Under the pieces are notes generated by a model. It was not told where the DNA came from and searched no databases. It was given only the letters and a program-made list of their open reading frames with translations. Below are positions 48,277-58,783 of a DNA stretch of 64,000 nt, piece after piece. Positions within the stretch are counted from its first letter, which is position 1. Every line of letters begins with the position of its first letter. The stretch comes from Pollutimonas nitritireducens (lineage in GTDB: Bacteria; Pseudomonadota; Gammaproteobacteria; Burkholderiales; Burkholderiaceae_B), in assembly GCF_002849615.1 (NCBI RefSeq), contig NZ_PDNV01000003.1, positions 186,001 to 250,000 on the forward strand, read 5' to 3'. The translations under genes were made by a program, and so were the position numbers.

Positions 48277-48504
48277 TCAGCGGCCATGCGGGCGGTCATT
48301 TTCCCGATGGGGACCGGCCTTGCTTGCCTCATCTTCTGCGACAGCCGGACTTTCGCAAGAGACGTCATCATCGTTCAGTATTGACTCGCCACGTGACTGC
48401 GTATCGTCAAACTGCCCCGAGAAGATTGCCCACCAGAAAAACACGCCTATCACAATGACAAACACCAGTGATATGGGCAACAACAAAAACAGCGACGACG
48501 CCAC
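48277..48504 (-). CDS. ccoS: cbb3 oxidase assembly protein CcoS
   Basis: 75-residue protein with one membrane helix (about 4-26, FLLLPISLVFVIVIGVFFW) and the family hallmark WAIFSGQFDD followed by ILNDDD. CcoS is needed for heme and copper insertion into CcoN. The start is GTG with GGAG 8 nt upstream, 3 bp after the ccoI-like stop. The tail after residue 48 is longer and more polar than usual and ends at the 14-bp repeats. Confidence 0.92.
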   Translation of the reverse strand: MASSLFLLLPISLVFVIVIGVFFWWAIFSGQFDDTQSRGESILNDDDVSCESPAVAEDEASKAGPHRENDRPHGR

Positions 48505-48507
48505 GCG

Positions 48508-49473
48508 CTAGCTCCGGGCGACCGCGGGCAGCCAATCGCCGTATGGTACGCGTAATTGGGCCCGGTACAGGCGCCAGGAGTTCGCTGCCACTGCCAACGA
48601 AGACAACAGCATGGATATTGCGGCCAGCCAGGGCGCGACAAAGCCCAATGCGGCAAGAGGCGCCATAAGAAGGTGCCAAGCTACCGAGGCATAAAGGTTT
48701 TGTCGCGAGACACGGCCTGTGGCCTGTACCAGTCGCACAATATCGAGATCGGAGACTGGCACACGGGCTGACAGGCTGGCGTGGGCAGCGGCGACGGCCG
48801 TGGGTACGGCCATGGCCATGGCACAGGGACAACTCATCACCAGCAGGGACACCATCACCGCCAGGGCATGTTCAGGCGCATAGACATACCACGCGGCCCC
48901 CACTATGAACGCCAGGGCCAGTTGAATGACAACAAACCAGAATGCCAGCTGATTGGCCCGTCGCGTGACGGCGAGCCGGAATTGCTCGATGACGAGGTGG
49001 GCCTTGCCCACGCCCACCGCCTGGCGCGCACAGAGCTCCAGATAGCGAGCCGTCAATAAAAATGCCACGAACATGGTGACTGAGTCGAAATAGACTTCGC
49101 CTTCGTTCGACCACGTGGCATACGCGCTAGGGAAGAATGCCGCGACAATGCCCAGCGCTACCGGAACATCCATGCTGACACCTCCCTGCATGAGGCGGCT
49201 CAAAGCTCCGCCCCAAACCGGCCAAGCACAATAAAGCACCACGGGAACGGTGAGTACCAGGCTGATCCAGTTCATAATGAATATGGCTTGATCGAGCAGC
49301 GCCAGGTTATCCGGTGCCATGCTGTCGCTACGCAGGTAGCCTGGAAATGCAAACATCATGACTTGCATCATGCCCAGCCACGCCAGCCCCATGCGAGCCA
49401 GCATGTGGCGCCGCTTCTGGCGATCAGAGTCGGACAAGCCCTGGGGCGTGGAAAAAATCGAGAAGGCGCGCAT
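48508..49473 (-). CDS. CcoI-like P-type ATPase membrane shell lacking all catalytic domains
   Basis: 321-residue protein collinear with the membrane part of copper ATPase CcoI/FixI. Helices 1-2 (about 28-47, 62-84) and 3-4 (101-119, 129-147) keep GMMQVMMFA, MDVPVALGI and VYFDSVTMFVAFLLTARYLEL. A stub of about 27 residues replaces the actuator domain (no TGES). Helices 5-6 (176-198, 204-226) keep SCPC at 214-217. A stub of about 25 residues replaces the phosphorylation/nucleotide domain (no DKTGT or GDGxND). Helices 7-8 (260-278, 282-300) keep RQNLY and APLAALG but show WH in place of the usual YN. The N-terminal metal-binding domain is also absent. The frame is intact, coupled to ccoS, and behind an FNR promoter. 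It cannot hydrolyse ATP. Confidence 0.85.
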   Translation of the reverse strand: MRAFSIFSTPQGLSDSDRQKRRHMLARMGLAWLGMMQVMMFAFPGYLRSDSMAPDNLALLDQAIFIMNWISLVLTVPVVLYCAWPVWGGALSRLMQGGVSMDVPVALGIVAAFFPSAYATWSNEGEVYFDSVTMFVAFLLTARYLELCARQAVGVGKAHLVIEQFRLAVTRRANQLAFWFVVIQLALAFIVGAAWYVYAPEHALAVMVSLLVMSCPCAMAMAVPTAVAAAHASLSARVPVSDLDIVRLVQATGRVSRQNLYASVAWHLLMAPLAALGFVAPWLAAISMLLSSLAVAANSWRLYRAQLRVPYGDWLPAVARS

Positions 49474-49481
49474 GGGAATGA

Positions 49482-49522
49482 ACTATACCAACCGAGGGAT
49501 TTTCCGTATTGATATAGATCAA
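49482..49522 (-). promoter_or_regulatory. Class II FNR promoter of the ccoI-like gene
   Basis: On the plus strand TTGATATAGATCAA (49509-49522) is a perfect FNR box. Reading leftward, 21 bp separate it from TATAGT (49487-49482), a -10 with five of six consensus bases. The predicted start falls at or within two bases of the ATG at 49473, which implies a leaderless or nearly leaderless mRNA unless translation starts at an internal Met. Confidence 0.8.
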
Positions 49523-49552
49523 TTTTAATAAGCAAGCAGTACAAACGACGCG

Positions 49553-49574
49553 AGGGGGCGCAATATAGCCCCCT
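49553..49574 (-). terminator. Hairpin downstream of aceA
   Basis: AGGGGGC (49553-49559) and GCCCCCT (49568-49574) pair around an 8-nt loop, 25 bp after the aceA stop and before the FNR promoter. No long T-run follows, so it is a probable but weak terminator. Confidence 0.5.
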
Positions 49575-49598
49575 GCCCGTCTATGCCACGCGCGGCAG

Positions 49599-50924
<1,326 letters not shown>

Positions 50925-51065
50925 GATGTTTTCCTTGTGAAGTGAGACAAACTGAATGAGAAACCATTAAGAAAAGTCTACGCGTTTGCTGCGGGGCAAG
51001 GAACCCGTAACTCTTATATAAGACAAAAAATATAACGTTTTATTTTCAATCACTTATGATTTTGT

Positions 51066-51164
51066 TTCCATATTATGGAACGAATTTTCCTCTCATGGAA
51101 AGTATTTTCGTGCAATGCAGCACACGGTTTTCATATGACGGGAGGCGTTTTTCACATTGTGGAA
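51066..51164. promoter_or_regulatory. Three related palindromes between aceA and queF
   Basis: The 293-bp divergent spacer (50925-51217) holds no gene. TTCCATATTATGGAA (51066-51080) is a perfect dyad. TTTCCTCTCATGGAAA (51086-51101) and TTCACATTGTGGAA (51151-51164) are looser versions with the same TTCC/GGAA-type arms. Centres are about 20 and 64 bp apart, near whole helical turns. The third lies just before TACAAT (51183-51188), a likely queF -10. Confidence 0.55.
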
Positions 51165-51217
51165 CTGTGCGTGGGGGGAAGGTACAATAGCCTATCGACT
51201 TTTCCATTCCTTTTGCC

Positions 51218-52042
51218 ATGACTGCTTTTGTTCTACCCAACGCGCCGCTCGGCCAGAATGTGTCCTACCCCGATTCATACGATGCCGCCCTGCTCTTCCC
51301 GATCGATCGCAGCCTTAACCGCGAAAAGCTCGGCATTCCCCACGTCTGGCACGGCGACGACATCTGGAATGCCTACGAAATATCGTGGCTCAACAGCAAA
51401 GGCAAGCCCATCGTAGGCATGGCCCGCTTCAGCTTCCCGGCCGCGAGCCCCAGACTCATTGAATCCAAATCCTTCAAGCTATACCTTAACTCGTTCAATG
51501 AAGAACGTTTTGCCTACGCGACACTGGTCCAGCAACGCATGGCCGCGGATTTGAGCAATGCAGCCGGTGCACCGGTAACCGTTGAGATCGACACTGACAT
51601 CAGGCAGCAAACATTTTTATGTGAACCTATGGACGGCATCTGCATTGATGACGCCGATATCGAAATCACCGCTACTCAGCCAACGCCCGAGCTGTTACGC
51701 TGCGTCGCCGGGGCCGGGGTAGTGACTGAAACCTTGGTGTCGGATTTATTGAAATCAAACTGCCCCGTCACCGGACAACCGGATTGGGGTAGCGTCCAGA
51801 TAGGCTATACCGGAAAACGGATAGACCGTGACGCGTTGCTGGAATATATCGTTTCGCTGCGCCAGCACAACGAATTTCACGAACATTGCGTCGAGCAGCT
51901 GTATTGCGACATCTGGGCCAGTTGCCGGCCCGAGTCCCTGCTGGTCTACGCCCGCTATACACGGCGCGGCGGCCTGGACATCAACCCATGGCGCAGCAGC
52001 CGACCTGCCAGCGTCAGCCAGACCCGCACACCACGGCAGTAA
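51218..52042 (+). CDS. queF: NADPH-dependent 7-cyano-7-deazaguanine reductase QueF
   Basis: Reduces preQ0 to preQ1 in queuosine biosynthesis. The 274 residues match the two-domain (E. coli-type, about 282) form. The first T-fold holds SKSFKLYLNSFNEERF near residue 87. The second holds the catalytic cysteine in SNCPVTGQPDWGSVQIGYTG near residue 182. It is unlinked to other que genes except queH, 14 kb away. Confidence 0.96.
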   Translation: MTAFVLPNAPLGQNVSYPDSYDAALLFPIDRSLNREKLGIPHVWHGDDIWNAYEISWLNSKGKPIVGMARFSFPAASPRLIESKSFKLYLNSFNEERFAYATLVQQRMAADLSNAAGAPVTVEIDTDIRQQTFLCEPMDGICIDDADIEITATQPTPELLRCVAGAGVVTETLVSDLLKSNCPVTGQPDWGSVQIGYTGKRIDRDALLEYIVSLRQHNEFHEHCVEQLYCDIWASCRPESLLVYARYTRRGGLDINPWRSSRPASVSQTRTPRQ

Positions 52043-52052
52043 GTGTTGAAGT

Positions 52053-53354
52053 TCAGGCGCTAACCGGTCGAAGCGCCGTGCTGGTAGCGGTTCTTGCCAC
52101 CCACAGAGCCAATGCCGCCGCAACGCCAAAGCCGATGGCGGCACCAAACCAGGGTCCTTGCACAAAGCCGGCATCCAGCATCAGGCCAAAGCCGACCGGT
52201 GCAAGTGACGAGCCCACGTCCATGCCTGAATAGACCAGGCCATATACGGCGCCGGTGGCACCTTTAGGGGTCACACGCCGGATCAACATGTCGCGGGATG
52301 GGGCTGACACGCCTGAGCAGAAGCCGGCCATTGCAACGAGTGCAATGGCATATGAAGGTGGAATCGCCCCGTAGGCGAGCACGAGCAGGAGCACGCCTGC
52401 CAATACCAGTGACACCGCCACCGTGCGCTCGGTGTTGGGCGTGGCGCCTGCCAGGAAGCCTCCCGCCAGCATGCCAAGCGCAGCCGCAACCATATACGCC
52501 GACAAGGTGGTGCCTGCAACAATTTTATCGATGTCGTATACCTCGCTGAGCATCGGTATGGTGAAGTTCTGGACCGCCGACAACGCCATTGAGGTGAAGG
52601 CAAAGAACAGGAAAGCGCCCCACAATGCCGGCTGCCCAAGCAGGGTAGTCAATGTCTGCATGGCAGTCCGGTCGGATAAATCCGCTACGGCCGCGTTCGA
52701 GGCGACCGCCACATTGGCCACGGCTTCATCGTTGGGCAAGGCCTGCCCGCTGTTTGCCAGCAGCCCACGTCCCAGCCACGTGAGGAAAAGAACCACTGCC
52801 ACCAGGGAAGCCGCGGAGAATGCCGCTACCCGCCAATTCGCCAGATAGATGATGGTGGCCATGAACACCGGCGTAAGCGCCCAGCCAAGATTGCCTGTGA
52901 GACCATGCGTACTGAACGCGTGGCCCAGCCGCCGGGGGCTGACCTTGTGATTCAGGATGGAAAAATCGACCGGATGAAAAACAGAATTTCCAATCCCCCC
53001 GATAACGGCCGCAAGCAACAGCATCGGATACCCCGTAGAGATGCCGATAAGGATGCCGGATACGACGAAACATGTCAGCCCGAACCGCAAAACCGGCGCC
53101 GGTCCGATACGATCGACGACAAAACCCGATGAGGCCTGCCCAAAACATGACACGAGAAAAAAGGCGGATGCCAGCATGCCGAGCTTGACGAAATCGTAGC
53201 CGTATTCGTGGGCCAACGACAGGTACAGCGTAGGCAGCACAAGCTGGAAGAAATGCGAGCTGGAATGAACGGCGCCCACCAGACTGATAATGAGCCAGTC
53301 CTGGCGCTTCCGGGAGGATGTATCGGGTGCCTGATCTAACGTCGCGGAATCCAT
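52053..53354 (-). CDS. MFS transporter of the fosmidomycin-resistance (Fsr) type
   Basis: 433-residue twelve-helix major facilitator. The start segment (LIISLVGAVHSSSHFFQLVLPTL), the GFVVDRIGPAPVLRFG loop between helices 2 and 3 and GIGNSVFHPVDFSILN resemble Fsr exporters. A central cytoplasmic loop (about 205-225) divides the halves. ATG 53354 is chosen over a TTG two codons earlier; AAGAAGG lies 9 nt upstream. Its stop lies 11 bp from the convergent queF stop. Substrate unknown; export of a small organic compound is inferred. Confidence 0.88.
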   Translation of the reverse strand: MDSATLDQAPDTSSRKRQDWLIISLVGAVHSSSHFFQLVLPTLYLSLAHEYGYDFVKLGMLASAFFLVSCFGQASSGFVVDRIGPAPVLRFGLTCFVVSGILIGISTGYPMLLLAAVIGGIGNSVFHPVDFSILNHKVSPRRLGHAFSTHGLTGNLGWALTPVFMATIIYLANWRVAAFSAASLVAVVLFLTWLGRGLLANSGQALPNDEAVANVAVASNAAVADLSDRTAMQTLTTLLGQPALWGAFLFFAFTSMALSAVQNFTIPMLSEVYDIDKIVAGTTLSAYMVAAALGMLAGGFLAGATPNTERTVAVSLVLAGVLLLVLAYGAIPPSYAIALVAMAGFCSGVSAPSRDMLIRRVTPKGATGAVYGLVYSGMDVGSSLAPVGFGLMLDAGFVQGPWFGAAIGFGVAAALALWVARTATSTALRPVSA

Positions 53355-53398
53355 GCCCAAAACCTTCTTGAATGAAACGATACAGGTCGCAGCGTATG

Positions 53399-53423
53399 CT
53401 GCCGCTACTGCCGCTACTGCCGC
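53399..53423. repeat. 9-bp repeat between the MFS gene and pgsA
   Basis: CTGCCGCTA is repeated 2.8 times in the 77-bp gap between the pgsA stop and the MFS gene. No function apparent. Confidence 0.8.
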
Positions 53424-53431
53424 GGGACAGG

Positions 53432-54013
53432 CTAGAGCGTCTCGCCGCCCCTGTCACGGATCTGAGGCCACGCCCGTCGCAGGTAATAACACATGGACCA
53501 CACAGTAAGTACCGCTGCCACCACGATAAGGATCTGCCCTACCAACTGAACGGACACGCCCTGGAAGGGTTGCCAATAGAGAAGACAAGGAATGGCGATC
53601 ATCTGGGCCGCTGTCTTGAACTTGCCGAGCCGATGCACAGCCACGCTGCCACTGGCGCCTATCTTTGCCATCCACTCGCGCAAAGCCGATATGGTGATTT
53701 CACGGCCTATGATCACAAAAGCAATAAAAGAGTCGACGCGGTTCAGATCCAGCAAAATCAGTAGCGCGGCACAGACCATGAGCTTGTCGGCGACCGGATC
53801 GAGAAAGGCGCCAAACGACGACGTTTGATTCCAGCGTCGCGCCAGCCAGCCATCGAACCAATCGGTCAGGGCGGCTATGACAAATGCGGCTGCACCGACC
53901 ATATCGCGCACCGGAGCGGATATCCAGTCGGTCGGGATATAGAAAAGCCCCACGATAAGCGGGATCATGGCGATGCGCAGCCAAGTCAGGGCGATGGGTA
54001 AATTGAATGGCAT
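53432..54013 (-). CDS. pgsA: CDP-diacylglycerol-glycerol-3-phosphate 3-phosphatidyltransferase
   Basis: Commits CDP-diacylglycerol to phosphatidylglycerol synthesis at the inner membrane. The 193 residues are typical. The CDP-alcohol phosphotransferase motif is complete: DWFDGWLARRW..., ending GAFLDPVADKL (about 52-82). Four or more membrane helices are visible. It follows uvrC by 15 bp, a conserved uvrC-pgsA pair. Confidence 0.97.
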   Translation of the reverse strand: MPFNLPIALTWLRIAMIPLIVGLFYIPTDWISAPVRDMVGAAAFVIAALTDWFDGWLARRWNQTSSFGAFLDPVADKLMVCAALLILLDLNRVDSFIAFVIIGREITISALREWMAKIGASGSVAVHRLGKFKTAAQMIAIPCLLYWQPFQGVSVQLVGQILIVVAAVLTVWSMCYYLRRAWPQIRDRGGETL

Positions 54014-54028
54014 AAGTTGAATACTACC

Positions 54029-55867
54029 TTATCGCAGCGCATGATAGATACGTTCCGCCAAATCGGCGGAAATTCCATCCACTGAACGCAGATCGTCGAC
54101 GCTCGCGTCAACGACCCCCGAAAATCCTCCGAATCGGGCCAGCAGCTTCTGGCGCCGCCGGGCTCCCACGCCCTCGATTTCCTCAAGGCGCGACACGTTG
54201 CGGGCCTTGGCGCGTTGCGCGCGCATGCCGGTGATGGCAAACCGATGTGCTTCGTCGCGGATTTGCGCCACCAGCATCAAGGCCGCGGACTCGATGCCCA
54301 AGGCGACAGATTCTCGGCCATCCACGAAGACCAGGGTTTCAAGCCCGACCTTGCGCCCCTCACCCTTGGAGACGCCGACAATGCTGCGGGTGTCCAGACC
54401 AAGCTCCACAAAGACCTGCCTGGCGACCTCGACCTGACCCTTGCCGCCGTCTATCAATACGATATCGGGCATCTCCGCCAGGCCGTCGGCCACCCGGCTG
54501 AACCGCCGGGTCAAGACCTGTCGCATGGCGGCATAGTCATCCCCCGGTATGATTCCCGCGATGTTGTAACGGCGATACAGGGACGGCTGCATATCATGAT
54601 GTCGGTACACGACACAGGACGCCTGGGTTGCTTCGCCGGAAGTATGGCTTATGTCAAAACACTCGACATGCAGCGCGTCCAGCGCAGCCTCGTCGGTGTC
54701 GAGCTCGAGCACGGTTGCCAGGGCCTGAGTTCTGGCAGCGCGTGCACTGGACTCTGTCAGCAGACGTGCCAGGGCCATACCGGCATTCTTCAAAGCCTGC
54801 TCCAGCCACGTTTTGCGCACGCCTTGAGGCTTGACGATGACACGCGCCTTGACGCCCGTGCGCTCGGCGACCAAAGCAATGAGATCGGGATCGGGCAAGG
54901 GATGCGAACACACCAGGACGGCAGGCATACCGCTCTCGGCATAGTGTTGGCTGACGAAAGCGGCGAGCACGTCACCAGGGCTGTCATCGTTGGTATGGGT
55001 GGGGAAAAATGGTTTGTCGCCCAGATGGCGCCCGCCACGTATCATCGCCAGGTTTACGCATACGCGACCACCCGCTGAAGCCAATGCGATGACATCGACA
55101 TCGTCATTGCCGACCTGCTCCATCGATTGCTGCTGAAGGACTTTAGCCAACGAGCCCATCTGGTCGCGCAGTATGGCGGCCTTCTCGAAATCGAGCATAT
55201 CGGATGCCTGACGCATACGGGCATCGATTTCCTGCATGACTTCCTTGGCGTGGCCATCAAGAAACCGGACCGCGCGCTCGACATCGGCCTGGTAGTCGTC
55301 CTCACCGATCAGGTTTACGCAAGGCGCCGAGCATCGGCCGATCTGGTACAACAGGCAAGGCCGGGACCGATTGGCATAAACACTGTCTTCACAGGTACGA
55401 AGGCGAAATACGCGCTGCAAAATCTGTATGGTTTCGCGCACAGCCCACGCATTGGGATATGGCCCGAAAAACCGCCCTTTCCCACTTGTACTGCCACGAT
55501 AATAGGCAATGCGTGGCGCCATGTGGGCGCTGAGCATCAAATAGGGGTATGACTTGTCGTCCCGGAAAATAATGTTATAGCGCGGCTTCAGGCGCTTGAT
55601 GAGATTGCTTTCCAACAGCAACGCTTCGGCTTCGGACCGCGTGACCGTGACCTCCAGCCGCGCTACCCGCGCCACCATATGGGCAATACGAGGGCTGTCC
55701 GGTGTCTTCTGGAAGTAGGAGTTCACACGCTTTTTGAGGTCGCGGGCCTTCCCGACATACAGCACTTCTCCTTGTGCATCGATATGCCGATATACGCCAG
55801 GCAAATGCGGCAGGTCAGCCAGAAATGATTTGAGATTGAAGTCGTCGGGCATATTGGTAACGTTCAT
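54029..55867 (-). CDS. uvrC: Excinuclease ABC subunit C
   Basis: Makes both incisions in UvrABC nucleotide excision repair. The 612 residues have an N-terminal GIY-YIG nuclease ([20 protein letters not shown], about 20-40), a UvrB-binding UVR segment near 205-240, an RNase H-like C-terminal nuclease ([27 protein letters not shown] near 470), and terminal helix-hairpin-helix motifs ([13 protein letters not shown]). The ATG at 55867 overlaps the nagZ 3' end by 53 bp; Met6 at 55852 is an alternative. Neither has a clear ribosome-binding site. Confidence 0.97.
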   Translation of the reverse strand: MNVTNMPDDFNLKSFLADLPHLPGVYRHIDAQGEVLYVGKARDLKKRVNSYFQKTPDSPRIAHMVARVARLEVTVTRSEAEALLLESNLIKRLKPRYNIIFRDDKSYPYLMLSAHMAPRIAYYRGSTSGKGRFFGPYPNAWAVRETIQILQRVFRLRTCEDSVYANRSRPCLLYQIGRCSAPCVNLIGEDDYQADVERAVRFLDGHAKEVMQEIDARMRQASDMLDFEKAAILRDQMGSLAKVLQQQSMEQVGNDDVDVIALASAGGRVCVNLAMIRGGRHLGDKPFFPTHTNDDSPGDVLAAFVSQHYAESGMPAVLVCSHPLPDPDLIALVAERTGVKARVIVKPQGVRKTWLEQALKNAGMALARLLTESSARAARTQALATVLELDTDEAALDALHVECFDISHTSGEATQASCVVYRHHDMQPSLYRRYNIAGIIPGDDYAAMRQVLTRRFSRVADGLAEMPDIVLIDGGKGQVEVARQVFVELGLDTRSIVGVSKGEGRKVGLETLVFVDGRESVALGIESAALMLVAQIRDEAHRFAITGMRAQRAKARNVSRLEEIEGVGARRRQKLLARFGGFSGVVDASVDDLRSVDGISADLAERIYHALR

Positions 55868-56873
55868 CGGCTTGCAGTGCGTCCCAGTCGCAGGCTTGCT
55901 TTTTCGGCATCAGACGTCGTATCCGCTGGATGGACTCGGCGCTGTGCGCAGTCTGCAATCGCGCAAGCAGGTCATCGGCCAAATCGGGGCGGTTACAAAC
56001 CAGGACCATGTCGCACCCCGCATTCAGGGCGGCCTCGGCCCGCGCCAGGATATCGCCCGCTACCGTCGCGCCCTCCATGGTCAGATCATCGGAAAACACG
56101 ACGCCATCGTAGCCAAGATCCTGCCGCAGAACCTTCTGGATCCAGTGCGGAGAAAACCCCGCCGGATGAGGGTCCACCTTGGGGTAGATGACATGGGCCG
56201 GCATCACCGAAGGCAAGACCATGTCGCCCAGCCAGCCGTAGGGCGCAGCGTCCTCTTGCATGATCTCCTCGAAGCTGCGCTGGTCCATCGGAATTTCATG
56301 ATGTGAATCGGCCTCGACCGCGCCATGGCCTGGAAAATGCTTGCCGCAAGCGGCCATATCGGCAAGCATCAGGCCTTGTATCAAGGAGCGCGCCAGCATG
56401 GCCACCACACGCGGATCTCGATGAAAGGAACGGTTTCCTATGACCTTGCTGACCCCGTAATCAAGATCGAGCACCGGGGTAAAGCTGAGGTCGACACCAC
56501 AGGCGCGGAGCTCGGCGCCCAGCACGTAGCCAGTTTCGGACGCCAGTCGCATGGCTGCCAGCGAATCCTCGAACCATAATTCGCCGAATACGCTCATGGC
56601 CGGAATTTCGGTAAAACCATCGCTGCGAAACCGCTGCACCCTGCCCCCCTCGTGATCCACGGCAATCAACAATGGTTCGTCGCGTTCGGCATGAATCGCC
56701 CGGCACAACTCTGACAGTTGGCCGCGATTGTCGAAGTTGCGTGCGAACAGGATCACACCTCCGACCAGAGGATTTTGCAAGCGTTCACGTTCGTGGTCAG
56801 TCAGCGTCGTGCCTTCGACATCAACCATTACCGGTCCTGGCGGGAGGCTCACACGCATGTGCTGGGCTGTCAT
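55815..56873 (-). CDS. nagZ: beta-N-acetylhexosaminidase NagZ
   Basis: Cytoplasmic glycoside hydrolase family 3 enzyme that removes GlcNAc from anhydro-muropeptides in cell-wall recycling. The 352 residues carry the GH3 motif [19 protein letters not shown] (about 180-198, with the catalytic His) and the nucleophile Asp in [12 protein letters not shown] near 260. The ATG at 56873 lies 1 bp after the acpS stop. The gene runs into uvrC. Confidence 0.96.
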   Translation of the reverse strand: MTAQHMRVSLPPGPVMVDVEGTTLTDHERERLQNPLVGGVILFARNFDNRGQLSELCRAIHAERDEPLLIAVDHEGGRVQRFRSDGFTEIPAMSVFGELWFEDSLAAMRLASETGYVLGAELRACGVDLSFTPVLDLDYGVSKVIGNRSFHRDPRVVAMLARSLIQGLMLADMAACGKHFPGHGAVEADSHHEIPMDQRSFEEIMQEDAAPYGWLGDMVLPSVMPAHVIYPKVDPHPAGFSPHWIQKVLRQDLGYDGVVFSDDLTMEGATVAGDILARAEAALNAGCDMVLVCNRPDLADDLLARLQTAHSAESIQRIRRLMPKKQACDWDALQADERYQYARRLQSQIISG

Positions 56874-56874
56874 T

Positions 56875-57333
56875 CTATTGATCCGTTATTCGTTCGATTG
56901 GATTGGATGGATGATTCGCGGCAGTCTCAATCATGACGAACGCCAGAACCGAATCGCTTTCATCCGTTATTGAAACATGGGCAGGGCCAAACCGCTGGTG
57001 ATACCAGCTGGCGAGGGGTTCGGACAGCTGCACACGGGGCTTGCCGCTGATATCGTTGAGTGTCTGCATGCGCGACCAGGCCATCGGACTGTGCATGCCC
57101 AGGCCTATTGCCTTGGAAAAAGCTTCCTTGGCGGCGAACCGCGTAGCCAGGTATCGTATCCCGCGTTTGGGATCCCGCTGGTGACGCTGATGAAATTTTT
57201 GGATTTCTTCGGGCCCGAGGATGCGGCCGACAAACTTGGCGCCGTGGCGTGCGAATACCCGCTCGATGCGGTCGACCTTCAACAGGTCGACCCCAATCCC
57301 CGCGATCTTGCCTGGTGCTGCCTGAACAATCAT
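56875..57333 (-). CDS. acpS: Holo-[acyl-carrier-protein] synthase
   Basis: Attaches 4'-phosphopantetheine to acyl-carrier protein. The 152 residues begin with a short extension and then [20 protein letters not shown]. The second motif [15 protein letters not shown] (about 64-78) carries the Mg-binding Glu and Lys. At 152 residues it is slightly longer than the usual 126 because of N- and C-terminal extensions. pdxJ, the frequent upstream neighbour, is absent; paaK lies upstream instead. Confidence 0.96.
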   Translation of the reverse strand: MIVQAAPGKIAGIGVDLLKVDRIERVFARHGAKFVGRILGPEEIQKFHQRHQRDPKRGIRYLATRFAAKEAFSKAIGLGMHSPMAWSRMQTLNDISGKPRVQLSEPLASWYHQRFGPAHVSITDESDSVLAFVMIETAANHPSNPIERITDQ

Positions 57334-57428
57334 TTAACCATCCGGATAGCTCGACGCCGGTGCGGCGTGATAAGACCCTAGATGATACCTTGCCCATTGC
57401 GCAAGCGTCGCCCAAAGCTTCAGCGCCC

Positions 57429-58748
57429 TTACTGTCGGGACCGCTTGTCCACCACGCGCTTGGCCTTGCCAGTCAGCGTGCGTTCCACCAGGCCGGAAGT
57501 CTGCACTGTGATGCGTGCCGAAACGCCGATATAAGTCTTGACGGCATGCCGCAGCTTCGCGGCCAGCACATCGCGGTCCGCTACGCTTAGATGGTCGAAT
57601 TCCGGCCGCACTTCGGTAAGGATTTCAAGCTCGTCCAGATTGCCGCTGCGCGTGAGCACTAATTGATATTGAGCGGCAAGTTCAGGAATACGAAGTACGA
57701 CTTCCTCTACCTGTGTCGGGAAAAGGTTTACTCCGCGCACAATCAGCATGTCGTCGCTGCGCCCGGTGATCTTGCCGATACGGCGCATGCTGCGGGAAGT
57801 GGGCGGCAGCAAGGAAGTGAGGTCGCGGGTGCGGTAACGGATCACCGGCATGGCTTCTTTGGTCAGCGATGTAAATACCAGTTCGCCCGCTTCCCCATCC
57901 GCAACAGGCTCACCGGTATCCGGATTGATGATTTCCGGATAGAAATGATCTTCCCATACGACTGGGCCGTCTTTGGATTCGACGCATTCCATGGCCACTC
58001 CTGGGCCCATGACTTCGGACAGTCCATAGATATCCAATGCATCGATGCCCGAGCGGCGTTCGATGTCGGCACGCATCTGTCCCGTCCACGGCTCCGCGCC
58101 GAAAATGCCTATCCGCAAGGAGCTGTCGCGCGGGTCGATTCCTTCGCGCTCCATCTGTTCGAGGATATTGCAGAAATAGGAGGGAGTCACCATGATGATG
58201 GCGGGCTTGAAATCCTGGATCAGCTGGACCTGTTTCTCGGTTTGGCCGCCCGACATCGGCACCACGGAGCAACCCAGCTTCTCGGCACCGTAATGGGCGC
58301 CCAGGCCTCCGGTGAACAGACCATAGCCATAGGCAATATGTGCAATATCGCCGGGACGACCGCCGGCGGCCCAGATTGAACGCGCTACCAGATCGGCCCA
58401 GGTGGCAATATCGTTTGCCGTATATCCTACGACGGTGGGCTTGCCTGTGGTCCCGCTGGATGCATGTATGCGTACCACTTGCTCACGCGGTACTGCGAAC
58501 ATTCCGAACGGATAGTTATCGCGCAAGTCTTGCTTGGTGGTAAACGGAAACCGTGAAATATCCGAAAGCTGCTTCAAGTCGTCAGGATGCACGCCCGCCG
58601 CATCGAACGATTTCTTGTAATGAGGAACTTTTTCATAGGCGTGCTTGAGCGACCACTTCATGCGCTCGAGCTGCAAGGCCAGCAATTGATCCCGGCTGGC
58701 GTGCTCAATGGCATCGCGTCCCGCATTCGACGTTTTCAACTCGGACAT
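57429..58748 (-). CDS. paaK: Phenylacetate-CoA ligase
   Basis: First enzyme of the aerobic phenylacetate pathway, forming phenylacetyl-CoA with ATP. The 439 residues are full length for the ANL-family PaaK, with the P-loop HASSGTTGKPTVVGYT near residue 97 and YRTRDLTSLLPP near 305. It follows paaI by 35 bp and is the last paa gene of the run. Confidence 0.97.
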   Translation of the reverse strand: MSELKTSNAGRDAIEHASRDQLLALQLERMKWSLKHAYEKVPHYKKSFDAAGVHPDDLKQLSDISRFPFTTKQDLRDNYPFGMFAVPREQVVRIHASSGTTGKPTVVGYTANDIATWADLVARSIWAAGGRPGDIAHIAYGYGLFTGGLGAHYGAEKLGCSVVPMSGGQTEKQVQLIQDFKPAIIMVTPSYFCNILEQMEREGIDPRDSSLRIGIFGAEPWTGQMRADIERRSGIDALDIYGLSEVMGPGVAMECVESKDGPVVWEDHFYPEIINPDTGEPVADGEAGELVFTSLTKEAMPVIRYRTRDLTSLLPPTSRSMRRIGKITGRSDDMLIVRGVNLFPTQVEEVVLRIPELAAQYQLVLTRSGNLDELEILTEVRPEFDHLSVADRDVLAAKLRHAVKTYIGVSARITVQTSGLVERTLTGKAKRVVDKRSRQ

Positions 58749-58783
58749 TTTCCACTCCGTCTATGTTTTCGATATGTATTGCG

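Noticed and set aside
48508-49473. Truncated CcoI as a sequencing frameshift or ordinary pseudogene
   Set aside because: One continuous frame, losses at exact domain borders, good promoter and tight coupling to ccoS; no remnants of the catalytic domains in other frames nearby.
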